Below are positions 9,530 to 19,208 of a stretch of 64,000 nucleotides of DNA, piece by piece (within the stretch, counting starts at the first letter, position 1; every line of letters starts with the position of its first letter). The notes below the pieces were generated by a model, which worked only from the letters and a program-made list of their open reading frames with translations, did not search any database and had not been told where the DNA came from. Position numbers and translations under genes: made by a program. The stretch is from an uncultured Bacteroidales bacterium (GTDB lineage Bacteria; Bacteroidota; Bacteroidia; Bacteroidales; UBA932): contig CANPZS010000003.1 in assembly GCA_947588835.1 (NCBI GenBank), forward strand, positions 1 to 64,000, given 5' to 3'.

Positions 9530-10837
9530 TTATTCTTTCTTTTCCTTCACCGCGGAGACGGCGGCCGCTCCCAGGACAAGCAAGATGCCGGCGATGGCGA
9601 GCATCATTGGCTGAGAGCCTCCCGTGAGCTTCAGGAGGAATCCGCCGCAGAGCGCCGCCACGATCTGGGGCAGGCAGATGGTGCCGTTGAAAAGTCCGAG
9701 ATAGGTACCCATGTGGTCTCCCTTCAGGGAGTTCGTCAGAATGGTGAACGGCAGCGCGAGCATGGCCGCCCAGGCGAACCCGATGAGGAAATACGAGGCG
9801 AACAGCAGATACCTGTCATGCACGAACATGACGGAAATGAATCCTGCCGCCCCTACGAGGAGGCTCACCGCGTAGGCGAGCTTGTGCGAACGGAACCTCG
9901 GCAGCACCGTGGCCCATATTATCGAGCCGACGGCCTGCACCGCAAACACTACCCCGACCCAGTTGCCGGCGGCCTGGTAGCCTGCGGAGCTCACGTCTGA
10001 CGTGCCCCAGCAGTTGGCTGCGATGGCCCCGTTGGAATAGGTCCACATATACATGAAGGCGGCCCAGCAGAAAAACTGCACCAGCCCGACAGTCCAGAAA
10101 GCCTTGGGCGCCCTGACGAGAAGACGGAAGACGCCTACCTTCTCCTGCTTGCCGGAAGGCGTTTCTGCAAGTCCGTGGAACTCCGCATATTCCTTCGGAG
10201 GCATTTCCTTGACTTTCACCGTCGTATAGATGACGCACAATATCAATATGGCGGCGCCTACGTAAAACGAATAGATGACGGAGTCGGGGATCACCCCTTC
10301 CGGCGCGGTGTTGGCGATGCCGAGGGCGGCGAAGATGAACGGAAAAAGATATCCCACGAGGCTGCCCGCATTGCACAGAAAGCTCTGGATGGAATATGCC
10401 GTGCCTTTCTGTTCTTCGTTCACCATGTCGCCCACGAGCATCTTGAACGGCTGCATGGCCACGTTGATCGAGGTGTCGAGGAACATCAGGGAGATGAGGC
10501 CGAAAATCATTGCCCCGCCCACGGCCATGTGGAAACTGCCGGCATTGGGCAGCAGGCACATTACCAGGACGGAAATCAGGGCCCCCACGAAAAGATACGG
10601 GATGCGGCGCCCGAAACGGCACCACGTGCGGTCGCTCAAAGCCCCGATGACAGGCTGGACTATGATGCCCATCAGCGGCGGAAGAATCCAGAAATAGCTC
10701 AGGTTGTGAGGATCCGCGCCGAGGGTGGCGAAGATTCGGCTTATATTCGCGCTCTGCAGGGAATATGCGATCTGAACTCCGAAAAATCCGAAGCTGAGAT
10801 TCCACATCTGCCAGAAAGTCAAGTTGCGTTTCTGCAT
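9530..10837 (-). CDS. MFS/GPH-type sugar (probably maltose/maltooligosaccharide) transporter
   Basis: About 12 TM segments; N-terminus NLSFGFFGVQIAYSLQSANISRIF..ALSDRTWCRFGRR typical of Bacteroidota SLC45-like transporters; next to the Sus cluster. Confidence 0.85.
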   Translation of the reverse strand: MQKRNLTFWQMWNLSFGFFGVQIAYSLQSANISRIFATLGADPHNLSYFWILPPLMGIIVQPVIGALSDRTWCRFGRRIPYLFVGALISVLVMCLLPNAGSFHMAVGGAMIFGLISLMFLDTSINVAMQPFKMLVGDMVNEEQKGTAYSIQSFLCNAGSLVGYLFPFIFAALGIANTAPEGVIPDSVIYSFYVGAAILILCVIYTTVKVKEMPPKEYAEFHGLAETPSGKQEKVGVFRLLVRAPKAFWTVGLVQFFCWAAFMYMWTYSNGAIAANCWGTSDVSSAGYQAAGNWVGVVFAVQAVGSIIWATVLPRFRSHKLAYAVSLLVGAAGFISVMFVHDRYLLFASYFLIGFAWAAMLALPFTILTNSLKGDHMGTYLGLFNGTICLPQIVAALCGGFLLKLTGGSQPMMLAIAGILLVLGAAAVSAVKEKKE

Positions 10838-11049
10838 ATGGTTATCAATTATGTTTCAGTGTACGCATGTGGTCGGCATGCATGACAAAAATAACCGATA
10901 TTGACTTATATTGTTCCGCAAGTGAAATATTTGACGATGAAGTGTTCATTTTTCGGGACGAACGGAAATCTTTTTTTGTCATTGAAGAAGTTTTTGCTTA
11001 TCTTGTGGAGGTCGATCAAACGACAGGATACTCTATTTGTCAGGACCTT

Positions 11050-12432
11050 ATGCAAAAAATAAGCACGGCCGCGCTCATACATGGATTCGCATTGCTGCAT
11101 GCGGTGGTAACCATCCTGTGCCTCGTCTTGGGCATAGGGGATTCGCTGCCGCTTACGCTGCTTTCGATGACGCTGACGGTGCTGATCTGCATAAGGGCGG
11201 AGTTCTCCGTGGAATTCACGGCCATCAGCGTCATACTCGTGAACATAGGCGGATTCATACTCGGCACGCTCGGGGCCGACCTCATAGGAAGCATAGTGCA
11301 CAACGCCCTCGCCGTGCGTTCCGCGGCCACGTTTGTCACCACGGAGGTGATGGGATGGTCCATGCATCTTTTCGCCCGCAGCTTCCATCCGGCGGGGAGC
11401 GCGGACGACGACCGCCGCCGTTCATGGCACGAATCCATAGGCTGGCTCGTGTTCGCGGTGCTGGCGGTATTTTTCCTCAGGCTCGCGGTGAACATAATAT
11501 TCCAGACCAGCCTGTACGAAGACATGGAGATATTCTCCATATTGTCGGACTTCCTCCGTAATTCGCTGCTGCTCATCCTTCTCATCTCCATCACGGCGCT
11601 GTTCATCTGCACGCCCCCGGCCAAAGGCATCAAGAACCGCTTCGCGGCTTCGGCGGCGACGGTCCTTTTCATCCTCGCCATTTCCGCCGCCGCTGCGGCA
11701 TTCCATTGCAGCGGGCTTCCCTTCCGCTTCGACATTCCCATATCCCGCAAGGCATTCAGCCAGGTCATACTCATTTCAGGGCTCGTCGAAGTGACGCTGT
11801 ACGCCGTCATATACATGATACGCTTCGCCGCGGACATGCACGCCGAAGTGATCAAGGAACGGGAAAAGACGCACCAGGCCGAATTCCGCTACATGACGCT
11901 GAAGCAGCAGATGAACCCGCATTTCCTGTTCAATTCCCTCAACATACTCGACTCCCTCATAACCGAAGGCAAGCAGGAAGACGCGAGCCGGTACACGCAC
12001 AAGCTGGCCAACGTCTACAGGTACATGCTCCAGCACGAAGGGGAAAAATTAGTGCAGCTGAGCGAAGAGATACGCTTCGCCGACATGTACAAAGAGCTGC
12101 TGCTCGTACGCTTCCCCTCCGGGCTCGTCATAGAGGCCGGCATCCGGGATGAGGACATGTCCCGCTACGTGGTTCCGTGCAGCCTGCAGCTCCTCATCGA
12201 AAACGCCATCAAGCACAACGCCATATCCGCGGACAGGCCCCTCGTCATCCGCATCTCCTCCGACGGGAAGACACTGTCGGTGTACAACAACGTAAATCCC
12301 AAGGTCAGCGAGCCCCAGTCGACCGGGCTCGGCCTTAAATATATACGGCAGCAATATGCTGACTTGAGCGGCACGGCTCCCGACGTGCGTTCCCTGCCGG
12401 GAGAATATTCGATCAGACTGCCGCTCCTATGA
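11050..12432 (+). CDS. LytS-type sensor histidine kinase
   Basis: Multiple TM helices then QQMNPHFLFNSLNILDSL (His_kinase) and HATPase motif; ATG at 11050 preferred over the track start at 10867. Confidence 0.88.
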   Translation: MQKISTAALIHGFALLHAVVTILCLVLGIGDSLPLTLLSMTLTVLICIRAEFSVEFTAISVILVNIGGFILGTLGADLIGSIVHNALAVRSAATFVTTEVMGWSMHLFARSFHPAGSADDDRRRSWHESIGWLVFAVLAVFFLRLAVNIIFQTSLYEDMEIFSILSDFLRNSLLLILLISITALFICTPPAKGIKNRFAASAATVLFILAISAAAAAFHCSGLPFRFDIPISRKAFSQVILISGLVEVTLYAVIYMIRFAADMHAEVIKEREKTHQAEFRYMTLKQQMNPHFLFNSLNILDSLITEGKQEDASRYTHKLANVYRYMLQHEGEKLVQLSEEIRFADMYKELLLVRFPSGLVIEAGIRDEDMSRYVVPCSLQLLIENAIKHNAISADRPLVIRISSDGKTLSVYNNVNPKVSEPQSTGLGLKYIRQQYADLSGTAPDVRSLPGEYSIRLPLL

Positions 12433-12447
12433 AACAGGAGGTAAACA

Positions 12448-13299
12448 ATGAACGACAAATTCAAAACGCTGCGGACGCTGATAGTTGAAGACGAGCCTCT
12501 GGCACAAAGAAGCCTCGGCAACCTTCTCGCGGAAAACTTTCCGGAAATAATGATAGCCGGCATCACGGACTCGGTAAAAGGGACCGTAGAATGGCTGTCG
12601 GCGCTCGAAGCCAAAGGGACTCCGGCCCCCGACATCATTTTCATGGACGTGGAACTTGCCGACGGCAACTGTTTCCAGATTTTCGACAAGGTGCGCATAA
12701 AGTCCAACGTCATCATGACTACGGCCTACGACAGCTATGCGGTGAAGGCGTTTGAAATAAACTCAATAGACTATCTCCTGAAGCCTATAGAGACGGCGGC
12801 CCTCATAAGGGCCGTATGCCGCGCCAAGGAAAGGATCTCGGCAGCTGACGCAGCCGCACTGCCGGACATCCGCAAGATAATGAGCGTATTCAACTCCATG
12901 ACGGCCGGAGAGGAAAGCCCGGCCCGGACGGAGACCGGACTTCCCGGCGGCAGGAGGAAAGACAAGTTCCTGATCAGGCTCAACGACAGGATAGTCCCCG
13001 TAAGCACCAGAAACATAGCATATTTCTACTCCGAGGCAAAGAACTCGTACATAGTCACCTACGATGACTTTACATATGTGCTCGACGATCCGCTGGACAC
13101 GATAGAGCGCGAAATAGACCCCGGCGCTTTCTTCAGGATATCGCGCAGCTGCATAATATCCGAAAACGCTATCGACAGCATATCGAAACTTCTCGGAGGA
13201 CGTCTCAGGATCACCCTGAAAAAAGGCATACGCACCTACCCCGAGCTTATCGTAAGCAGGGCGAGGGCCGACTCGTTCCTGGGCTGGCTCGACCGGTAG
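12448..13299 (+). CDS. LytTR-family response regulator
   Basis: Receiver domain (LIVEDEPLAQ, IIFMDVELADG, YLLKPIE) plus LytTR DNA-binding domain (FFRISRSCIISENAI). Confidence 0.93.
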   Translation: MNDKFKTLRTLIVEDEPLAQRSLGNLLAENFPEIMIAGITDSVKGTVEWLSALEAKGTPAPDIIFMDVELADGNCFQIFDKVRIKSNVIMTTAYDSYAVKAFEINSIDYLLKPIETAALIRAVCRAKERISAADAAALPDIRKIMSVFNSMTAGEESPARTETGLPGGRRKDKFLIRLNDRIVPVSTRNIAYFYSEAKNSYIVTYDDFTYVLDDPLDTIEREIDPGAFFRISRSCIISENAIDSISKLLGGRLRITLKKGIRTYPELIVSRARADSFLGWLDR

Positions 13300-13324
13300 A
13301 CCGGCAGGCAGTTTTCCTATTGAG

Positions 13325-15781
13325 TTACACGTTCCTGCCCGACTCAGATATGAGACGGCGCAGACGTGCGTTCAGTTCATCATTGGCTATAAGGCTTTCC
13401 AGCGTGCAGTGCATGCGGTAACGCCAATAATGGCGGGGCTCGGCGGGCACGTTTATCCTCTCGTCGGCAGGATTTCCCCCGTATCTGACGGCACCGTCAA
13501 CGGAAAGCCAGTCCTGAATCGGCAGCACGGCCAGCATGGCCGGCGATTTCATATGCTGCTCCACAATCATTTCGCAAAGCCACGGCTCGCAGTAATAAGG
13601 CACATCGCCGCCGCATCCGAGCACATTGCGGTAGAACCTTGCGCTCAGTCCGCGGTCTTCCTCCCACCATGCGCGGAGCGTGGAGGTATCATGCGTGCCG
13701 GTGGCGCATACGCACCAATACGGATACGAGGATGGCCGCCCGAACTCCTCGTCAAGGGACTTGGGCATGCGCTGTATTTCCAGCGAAAGGATGTTCAGGT
13801 CGTTCATCGTATCGGGCACGCAGGCCGGGATCATCCCCAGGTCCTCGCCGCAGGCCAGCATGCCGGTGGCCCGCAGCAGGTCTGGAAGTTTGGCGTATGC
13901 CGAATCTTTCCAGAAAACATTGTGCCTCCTGTAGAAGAAATCATCGTACAGATTGTCGAAGGCCCTTTTCGCGCCCTCGTCGAGCGCGGCGTACGCAGTC
14001 GTGTCGCGGGCCGCGATGCGCGGATGCCAGAACCCTTTCCTGCGCGGATCCTCGAGGAAAAGCACGTCGCTCTCCCCTTTGCCGCCCGGACGGGTATAGC
14101 GCGGATCCTTCATGTCGAATCCCATGCCCGCAAGCTCACCGGAACTGTACGGCAGCGCCGGGCTGAAATGTCCCATCAGGCCGCTCTTGTATTGGCAGGG
14201 AATTTCCCAGATGCGGAAAAAGCCGAGTATGTGATCTATGCGGAACGCATCGAAATATTCGTTCATCTTCCTGAGGCGGGCCTTCCACCATGCGAATCCC
14301 GTCCTGGCCATTTCCTCCCAATTATAGGTGGGGAAGCCCCAGTTCTGTCCGTCGGCCGAGAAAGCGTCCGGCGGAGCCCCGGCCTGGGAATCAAGATGGA
14401 ACAGCTCCGGATTGGTCCATGCGTCGGCGCTGGTGCGGCTGACGCCTATCGGCAGATCCCCTTTCAGGGCCACGCCATGATTGTGGGCGTATTTTACCGC
14501 GTCCTTGAGCTGCTGGTCGAGGCAATATTGTACGTAACAATGGAAAGCGATTTCATCCTTGTGCGCACGGGCATAGGCGTCTGCCGCGGCTCCGGAGCCG
14601 TATTTGGCATATTTTCCCCATTTGGAGAAATCCGCCGTGCCGAATTCGTCCCTTAGGGCGCAGAAAACGGCATAAGGCTTGAGCCAGAAAGCGTTCCTGT
14701 TCACGAAATCCATATAGTCCGGCGATGCGGCCACGTCTTCCTTCCTCTCGTCGAATGCGATGCGCAGCAGGCGCATCTTCTCCCTGTTTACCCTCTCGTA
14801 GTCTTCCGCGGGAAGGGCGTTCAATTCGTCGCGCAAAGTGCGGTAATCCTTGCCGGCGCGTACTCCGGCATCAGGGAGATGGATGAACTGCGGATGCAGG
14901 GCGAATGAAGAATTGGCATTGTAGGGGTACGAATCCTGCCACGTGCCCGTCATGGCCGTGTCGTTGACGGGAAGCAGCTGGATGACATTCTGCCCGGTGG
15001 CCGCCGCCCAGTCTACAAGTTTCTTTATATCATTGAATTCCCCGACGCCGAAACTGTCTTCGGTACGCAGCGAGAATACCGGCACCGCGGTGCCCGCGCC
15101 CCTCCACGGAACGGTGCGGAAGACATGCCATGAATCCGCCAGCACGAGGCGCCTTCCCTTTTCGGGAATCTCCGGAAGCACATGATTCGGGCCCTCCTCC
15201 CATAGGATATGGCGCAGTGTCTTGCGGTCCACTATCACGAATTTATATTCCGCGGCATCCTTCATGTTGAGCGTAACGTCCCAGAGGGGAAAACGGCTGT
15301 CGTCGAGCAGCGTGACTTTCTGCCAGTCGCCGAGTGTTCTGCCGCTTCCGGCGATCGCCACCGCCTGATCCGGACGCACCTCGGGAGCCGTAACGACGAA
15401 CGTGACATTGCCGGCGCCGCGATATTTGCCGGGATCGGCCTTCCTGCCCGAAGGGCGCTTGAAGATGACGTCGGTGAAAGCCGAAGACCAGAACGCGGAG
15501 CCTGCGGGACGGTCCGTCCAGCGGTCGCGTATCTCCATGACCTCCGGAGCGGCGCCGGAAGGCCGCACGAAACGGTGTCCGCGCCATTCCCTGCGCACGG
15601 TGACGCCGTCCCTCACCACTTCGAAACCGTATTTGCAGCCGTCGGCGAAATCGCCTTCCTGAAGTTCCGCACGCCAGAGTCCCTGCGGCGAGCTTTCCAT
15701 TTCCCTGCGCCTGTCGCCGATGCGGAGCACTATCTTCTCTCTCCACGAGGTCAGGTAGTGCATCGTTATTATTATTTTCAT
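13325..15781 (-). CDS. malQ: 4-alpha-glucanotransferase (GH77) with N-terminal starch-binding modules
   Basis: PVFSLRTEDSFGVGEFNDIKKLVDWAAATGQNVIQLLPVND, FRIDHILGFFRIWEIP, GEDLGMIPACVP. Confidence 0.94.
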   Translation of the reverse strand: MKIIITMHYLTSWREKIVLRIGDRRREMESSPQGLWRAELQEGDFADGCKYGFEVVRDGVTVRREWRGHRFVRPSGAAPEVMEIRDRWTDRPAGSAFWSSAFTDVIFKRPSGRKADPGKYRGAGNVTFVVTAPEVRPDQAVAIAGSGRTLGDWQKVTLLDDSRFPLWDVTLNMKDAAEYKFVIVDRKTLRHILWEEGPNHVLPEIPEKGRRLVLADSWHVFRTVPWRGAGTAVPVFSLRTEDSFGVGEFNDIKKLVDWAAATGQNVIQLLPVNDTAMTGTWQDSYPYNANSSFALHPQFIHLPDAGVRAGKDYRTLRDELNALPAEDYERVNREKMRLLRIAFDERKEDVAASPDYMDFVNRNAFWLKPYAVFCALRDEFGTADFSKWGKYAKYGSGAAADAYARAHKDEIAFHCYVQYCLDQQLKDAVKYAHNHGVALKGDLPIGVSRTSADAWTNPELFHLDSQAGAPPDAFSADGQNWGFPTYNWEEMARTGFAWWKARLRKMNEYFDAFRIDHILGFFRIWEIPCQYKSGLMGHFSPALPYSSGELAGMGFDMKDPRYTRPGGKGESDVLFLEDPRRKGFWHPRIAARDTTAYAALDEGAKRAFDNLYDDFFYRRHNVFWKDSAYAKLPDLLRATGMLACGEDLGMIPACVPDTMNDLNILSLEIQRMPKSLDEEFGRPSSYPYWCVCATGTHDTSTLRAWWEEDRGLSARFYRNVLGCGGDVPYYCEPWLCEMIVEQHMKSPAMLAVLPIQDWLSVDGAVRYGGNPADERINVPAEPRHYWRYRMHCTLESLIANDELNARLRRLISESGRNV

Positions 15782-15852
15782 GTCAGAATAATTATGCAGT
15801 TTGTCATCAGGTTTCGAATTTATAACTTTTTCCCGACATTGTCAACAAACTG

Positions 15853-17196
15853 TCAGGAACGAAGCCTGTTCCAGCCTATGATCGGAAGCAGAATGGATAT
15901 GACGCACGCCGCCACCCAGAAAATCGAAACGGGCATGAAATTATAGACGTCTCCCGCGGAGAAGAACTGGATGAGGTAGCCGCTGGCCACGTCCTGAATG
16001 GACGCCGCGACGTAGCTTGAAATTCCCACTATGCCGAGAGCCGCTCCCGTAGCCCTCCGCGGCACTATGTCGAGAGCCATCAGCCCGGTGACTATGCAGA
16101 ACAATATCCCGATGGCGAGGCTGAACATGGACACGTAAAATATGTTGGCCGCATACCCGCCGCGCGTGAAAAGGAACAGCGCGAGGGACGCGAGGCACAG
16201 CAGGCCGGAAATCACCACCGGACGCACCCTGTTTCCGCGGAACACGACGTCCGAGAGCCAGCCGGCGCACACGGTGCCCGCCACGCCGAACGCCTCTGAA
16301 AAGGCTATTATCTGGGTGGAGCTTTCAAGCGAAAAATCCTTGGCTTTCTGGAGGAACAGCACTCCCCAGCCGCTGACGGCGTACTGGGTTATGTAGATGA
16401 ACGCGCTCGACAAGGCTATTACCCATATTCCCGGATGCCGTATCACCATGGACTGCAGCTTCTTTATGGGCATGGAGTCCGTCTTCTGGGGCTTTTCCCC
16501 GGCTATCTCCTGCACCGGCGGCAGCCCCTTGCTTTCCGGAGTGTCGGAGACGAGGAAAATTATCAGAATGACTCCGACGAGCCCGGCCAGCGCCGAGAAG
16601 AAAAAGCCTCCCTGCCATCCCAGGGCTCCCACAACAAAGCCTATGCTTATGAACGTCAGGAATTTGCCCACATAGGGCGTGGCGCTGAATATTGTATAGA
16701 ATGTGCCGCGGCGGTTGAGCGGAAACCAGCGCGACAGGCTTATCACGCCCGGAGGCGACCCCATGGACTGCGCCCATCCGTTCAGGCCCCAAAGCAGGGC
16801 GAACGCCACGAACATTATGGTTCCGGTCCTGAAGTCCACGAATCCCAGAAGCCCCATCAGCAGGTTTATCGCCGCCGAAACGGCAAGGCCCACGGCCATG
16901 AAACGCCGTATGTTGCAATAATCCGCTATGAAGCCGCTCACGAATTTGCCTATGGCATATATCAGCAGCATGGCGGAACCGATGATGCCGAGCTGCCCGG
17001 CGCTGAGCACTCCTTCGTCTATAAGGGGCTGTTTCACGATGCTGAGCACCATGCGGCATACATAATAAAGGCTGTAGCCTGCGCATACGCCCACGAAAGT
17101 GCGGTTGCGCAATTTTCTGTACCGCGCCCCGATTTCCGAAGCCGGCACCTTGTCCCGTGCGGGGGCGCTTGTCCTGAAATATGAAATAAGTGACAT
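15853..17196 (-). CDS. MFS transporter, sugar-phosphate antiporter type (GlpT/UhpT-like)
   Basis: RNRTFVGVCAGYSLYYVCRMVLSIVKQPLIDEG..GWAQSMGSPPGV; ATG at 17196. Confidence 0.85.
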   Translation of the reverse strand: MSLISYFRTSAPARDKVPASEIGARYRKLRNRTFVGVCAGYSLYYVCRMVLSIVKQPLIDEGVLSAGQLGIIGSAMLLIYAIGKFVSGFIADYCNIRRFMAVGLAVSAAINLLMGLLGFVDFRTGTIMFVAFALLWGLNGWAQSMGSPPGVISLSRWFPLNRRGTFYTIFSATPYVGKFLTFISIGFVVGALGWQGGFFFSALAGLVGVILIIFLVSDTPESKGLPPVQEIAGEKPQKTDSMPIKKLQSMVIRHPGIWVIALSSAFIYITQYAVSGWGVLFLQKAKDFSLESSTQIIAFSEAFGVAGTVCAGWLSDVVFRGNRVRPVVISGLLCLASLALFLFTRGGYAANIFYVSMFSLAIGILFCIVTGLMALDIVPRRATGAALGIVGISSYVAASIQDVASGYLIQFFSAGDVYNFMPVSIFWVAACVISILLPIIGWNRLRS

Positions 17197-17209
17197 TACG
17201 CGATTGTCG

Positions 17210-18175
17210 TTATGAAGTCCTGCCGACGAGAGAGTCGGCGAAACGGGCGAGCACGGCGTACTCCGGGCCGTCCTTGCCGAAAACTGCCGCATGGGCCATG
17301 GCGGACGAATGCAGGCGCACGATTTCCTCCTTTGCGGCCGCGTCCATGCCGAGCCGGACGTACATTTCCTTGATGCGGGCTATTTTGGCGGCCTTTTCCT
17401 CCTCGCCCTCGGCATCCGCGGCAAGGGCTTCCGTCAAGCCGGGATCGGCCGCGCGCACCGTCATCCAGACTTTCTTCTTGTTGATTATGTCGCCGCCTAT
17501 GGGCTTGCCGAATACTTTTCCGTCGCCGAATGCGTCCAAATAGTCGTCGGCCACCTGAAACGCCAGTCCGAGGTCATAGCCGTACCTGTACACGGCTTCG
17601 CATATAGCGGCGGGCGCTCCGGCGGCCAGGGCCCCCGTCTTGGCGGCGCAGGCTATGAGCACGGCGGTCTTGAGGCCTATCATCTCCATATACTGATCCA
17701 TGCTCACGCTCTCCGTCTTTTCGAAATCCATGTCGTACCTCTGCCCTTCGCACACCTGTGCGGCCGTCTCCGAAAACAGGTCCAGGATGGCCGGGAGCGC
17801 CGCCGCGGGGGCCTTGGCCATGTGCCTGTAGCTCTCTATGCACATGACGTCCCCGGAAAGGACGGCAGTGTCCGTGTCCCATTTGCACCACACCGTGTCG
17901 CAGCCGCGGCGGAGCGGGGACTTGTCCATGACGTCGTCGTGTATGAGGGTGAAAGTGTGGAATATCTCCAGTCCCGCCGCCGGCTCCAGAATCTCCTGCG
18001 GCAGGCTGTCGCGGAACAGCGAATACACCGTCAGGCAAAGTTTCGGGCGGAGACGCTTGCCTCCCACGTTTATCATATACCGCAATGGATCGTACAGCCC
18101 GCGGGGCGCGGACGGAAACAGATCCCGCCGGAAAAGTTCGCCGACGGCGGCTTCGATGACATTTTCATATATCAT
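17210..18175 (-). CDS. Polyprenyl (isoprenoid diphosphate) synthase
   Basis: GGKRLRPKL, LIHDDVMD and FQVADDYLD motifs. Confidence 0.93.
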   Translation of the reverse strand: MIYENVIEAAVGELFRRDLFPSAPRGLYDPLRYMINVGGKRLRPKLCLTVYSLFRDSLPQEILEPAAGLEIFHTFTLIHDDVMDKSPLRRGCDTVWCKWDTDTAVLSGDVMCIESYRHMAKAPAAALPAILDLFSETAAQVCEGQRYDMDFEKTESVSMDQYMEMIGLKTAVLIACAAKTGALAAGAPAAICEAVYRYGYDLGLAFQVADDYLDAFGDGKVFGKPIGGDIINKKKVWMTVRAADPGLTEALAADAEGEEEKAAKIARIKEMYVRLGMDAAAKEEIVRLHSSAMAHAAVFGKDGPEYAVLARFADSLVGRTS

Positions 18176-18263
18176 ATATCACGGACGACGTTTAAAAAGC
18201 GCGTAAAGATATATCATTAATTTGAATCGGCAGTTAAAAATCGTAAAAAACGTAGGAAACGGC

Positions 18264-18271
18264 TATATTTG
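18264..18271 (+). promoter_or_regulatory. Bacteroidota -7 element (TATATTTG) upstream of rsgA
   Basis: Exact match to TAnnTTTG, 4 nt upstream of the rsgA ATG. Confidence 0.55.
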
Positions 18272-18275
18272 CAGA

Positions 18276-19208
18276 ATGATTAAAGGAACCGCCACGGTAG
18301 TCAAAAATGCAGGAAGCCATTACCTGCTGTCCGAGCTTCCGCTCTGGGAGCCGTTTCCGGCCGTGCTGAGGGGACGCATCCGACTGAAAGCCAGCGACAT
18401 CACCAACCCCATCGCCGTCGGGGACATCGTCGAATACGAGGCCGGCGGGCGGGAAGACATGGCCGTCATAACAGGCATATCGGACAGAAAGAACTATGTG
18501 ATCAGGCGTTCTACGAATCTTTCGCGCCAGGCCCATATCATTGCGGCCAACGTGGACATGGTCTATGCGATAGTGTCCCTTTATTTCCCGGAAATAAAGC
18601 TTCCGTTCCTTGACCGGCTGCTCGTCACCTGCGAAGTCTACGGCGTTCCGGTCACCATCGTGCTGGCCAAGACTGACCTGTACCGCGAGCCTGCCCGTGA
18701 AGAGATTCTGCGGTTCCGAGGCATATACGAGAACGCGGGCTACAGGGTGATCGAAAGCTCCGTACGCGACGGCAGCGGCATCGACGAGCTGCGGGAAGCC
18801 TGCAAGGGCGCCGTCAATCTTTTTTCCGGCGAATCCGGAGTAGGCAAATCATCGCTGATAAAGGCGCTCGATCCGGGCCTAAGTCCCAAGACGGGCGACA
18901 TTTCCGTCGCGCATCTGCAGGGCAGGCACACCACATCGCTCTACGAGATGTACAGGCTGTCATCCGGAGGATACGTGATAGACAGTCCGGGGCTCAGGGG
19001 CTTCGGCCTTGTGGACATGGAAAAGGACGAGATAGCGAAATATTTCCCTGAGATGCTCAGGGCCTCGGAAAAATGCCGTTTCACCCCGTGCACGCATACC
19101 CATGAGCCCGGATGCGCCGTCAAGGCCGCCGTAGAGAGCGGGGAAATAGCCCCGGAACGGTACGCGTCATATTTAGGAATGCTGGAAGAAGACAGGAAAT
19201 TCCGATGA
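18276..19208 (+). CDS. rsgA: Ribosome small subunit-dependent GTPase
   Basis: Circularly permuted GTPase: VLAKTDL, SGESGVGKSSLIKAL, DSPGLRGFGL, Cys/His zinc motif CRFTPCTHTHEPGC. Confidence 0.95.
   Translation: MIKGTATVVKNAGSHYLLSELPLWEPFPAVLRGRIRLKASDITNPIAVGDIVEYEAGGREDMAVITGISDRKNYVIRRSTNLSRQAHIIAANVDMVYAIVSLYFPEIKLPFLDRLLVTCEVYGVPVTIVLAKTDLYREPAREEILRFRGIYENAGYRVIESSVRDGSGIDELREACKGAVNLFSGESGVGKSSLIKALDPGLSPKTGDISVAHLQGRHTTSLYEMYRLSSGGYVIDSPGLRGFGLVDMEKDEIAKYFPEMLRASEKCRFTPCTHTHEPGCAVKAAVESGEIAPERYASYLGMLEEDRKFR

Noticed and set aside
10867-11049. 61-residue N-terminal extension of the histidine kinase ORF
   Set aside because: Falls in the divergent promoter region; MQKISTAALIHGF at 11050 begins directly before the first TM helix.
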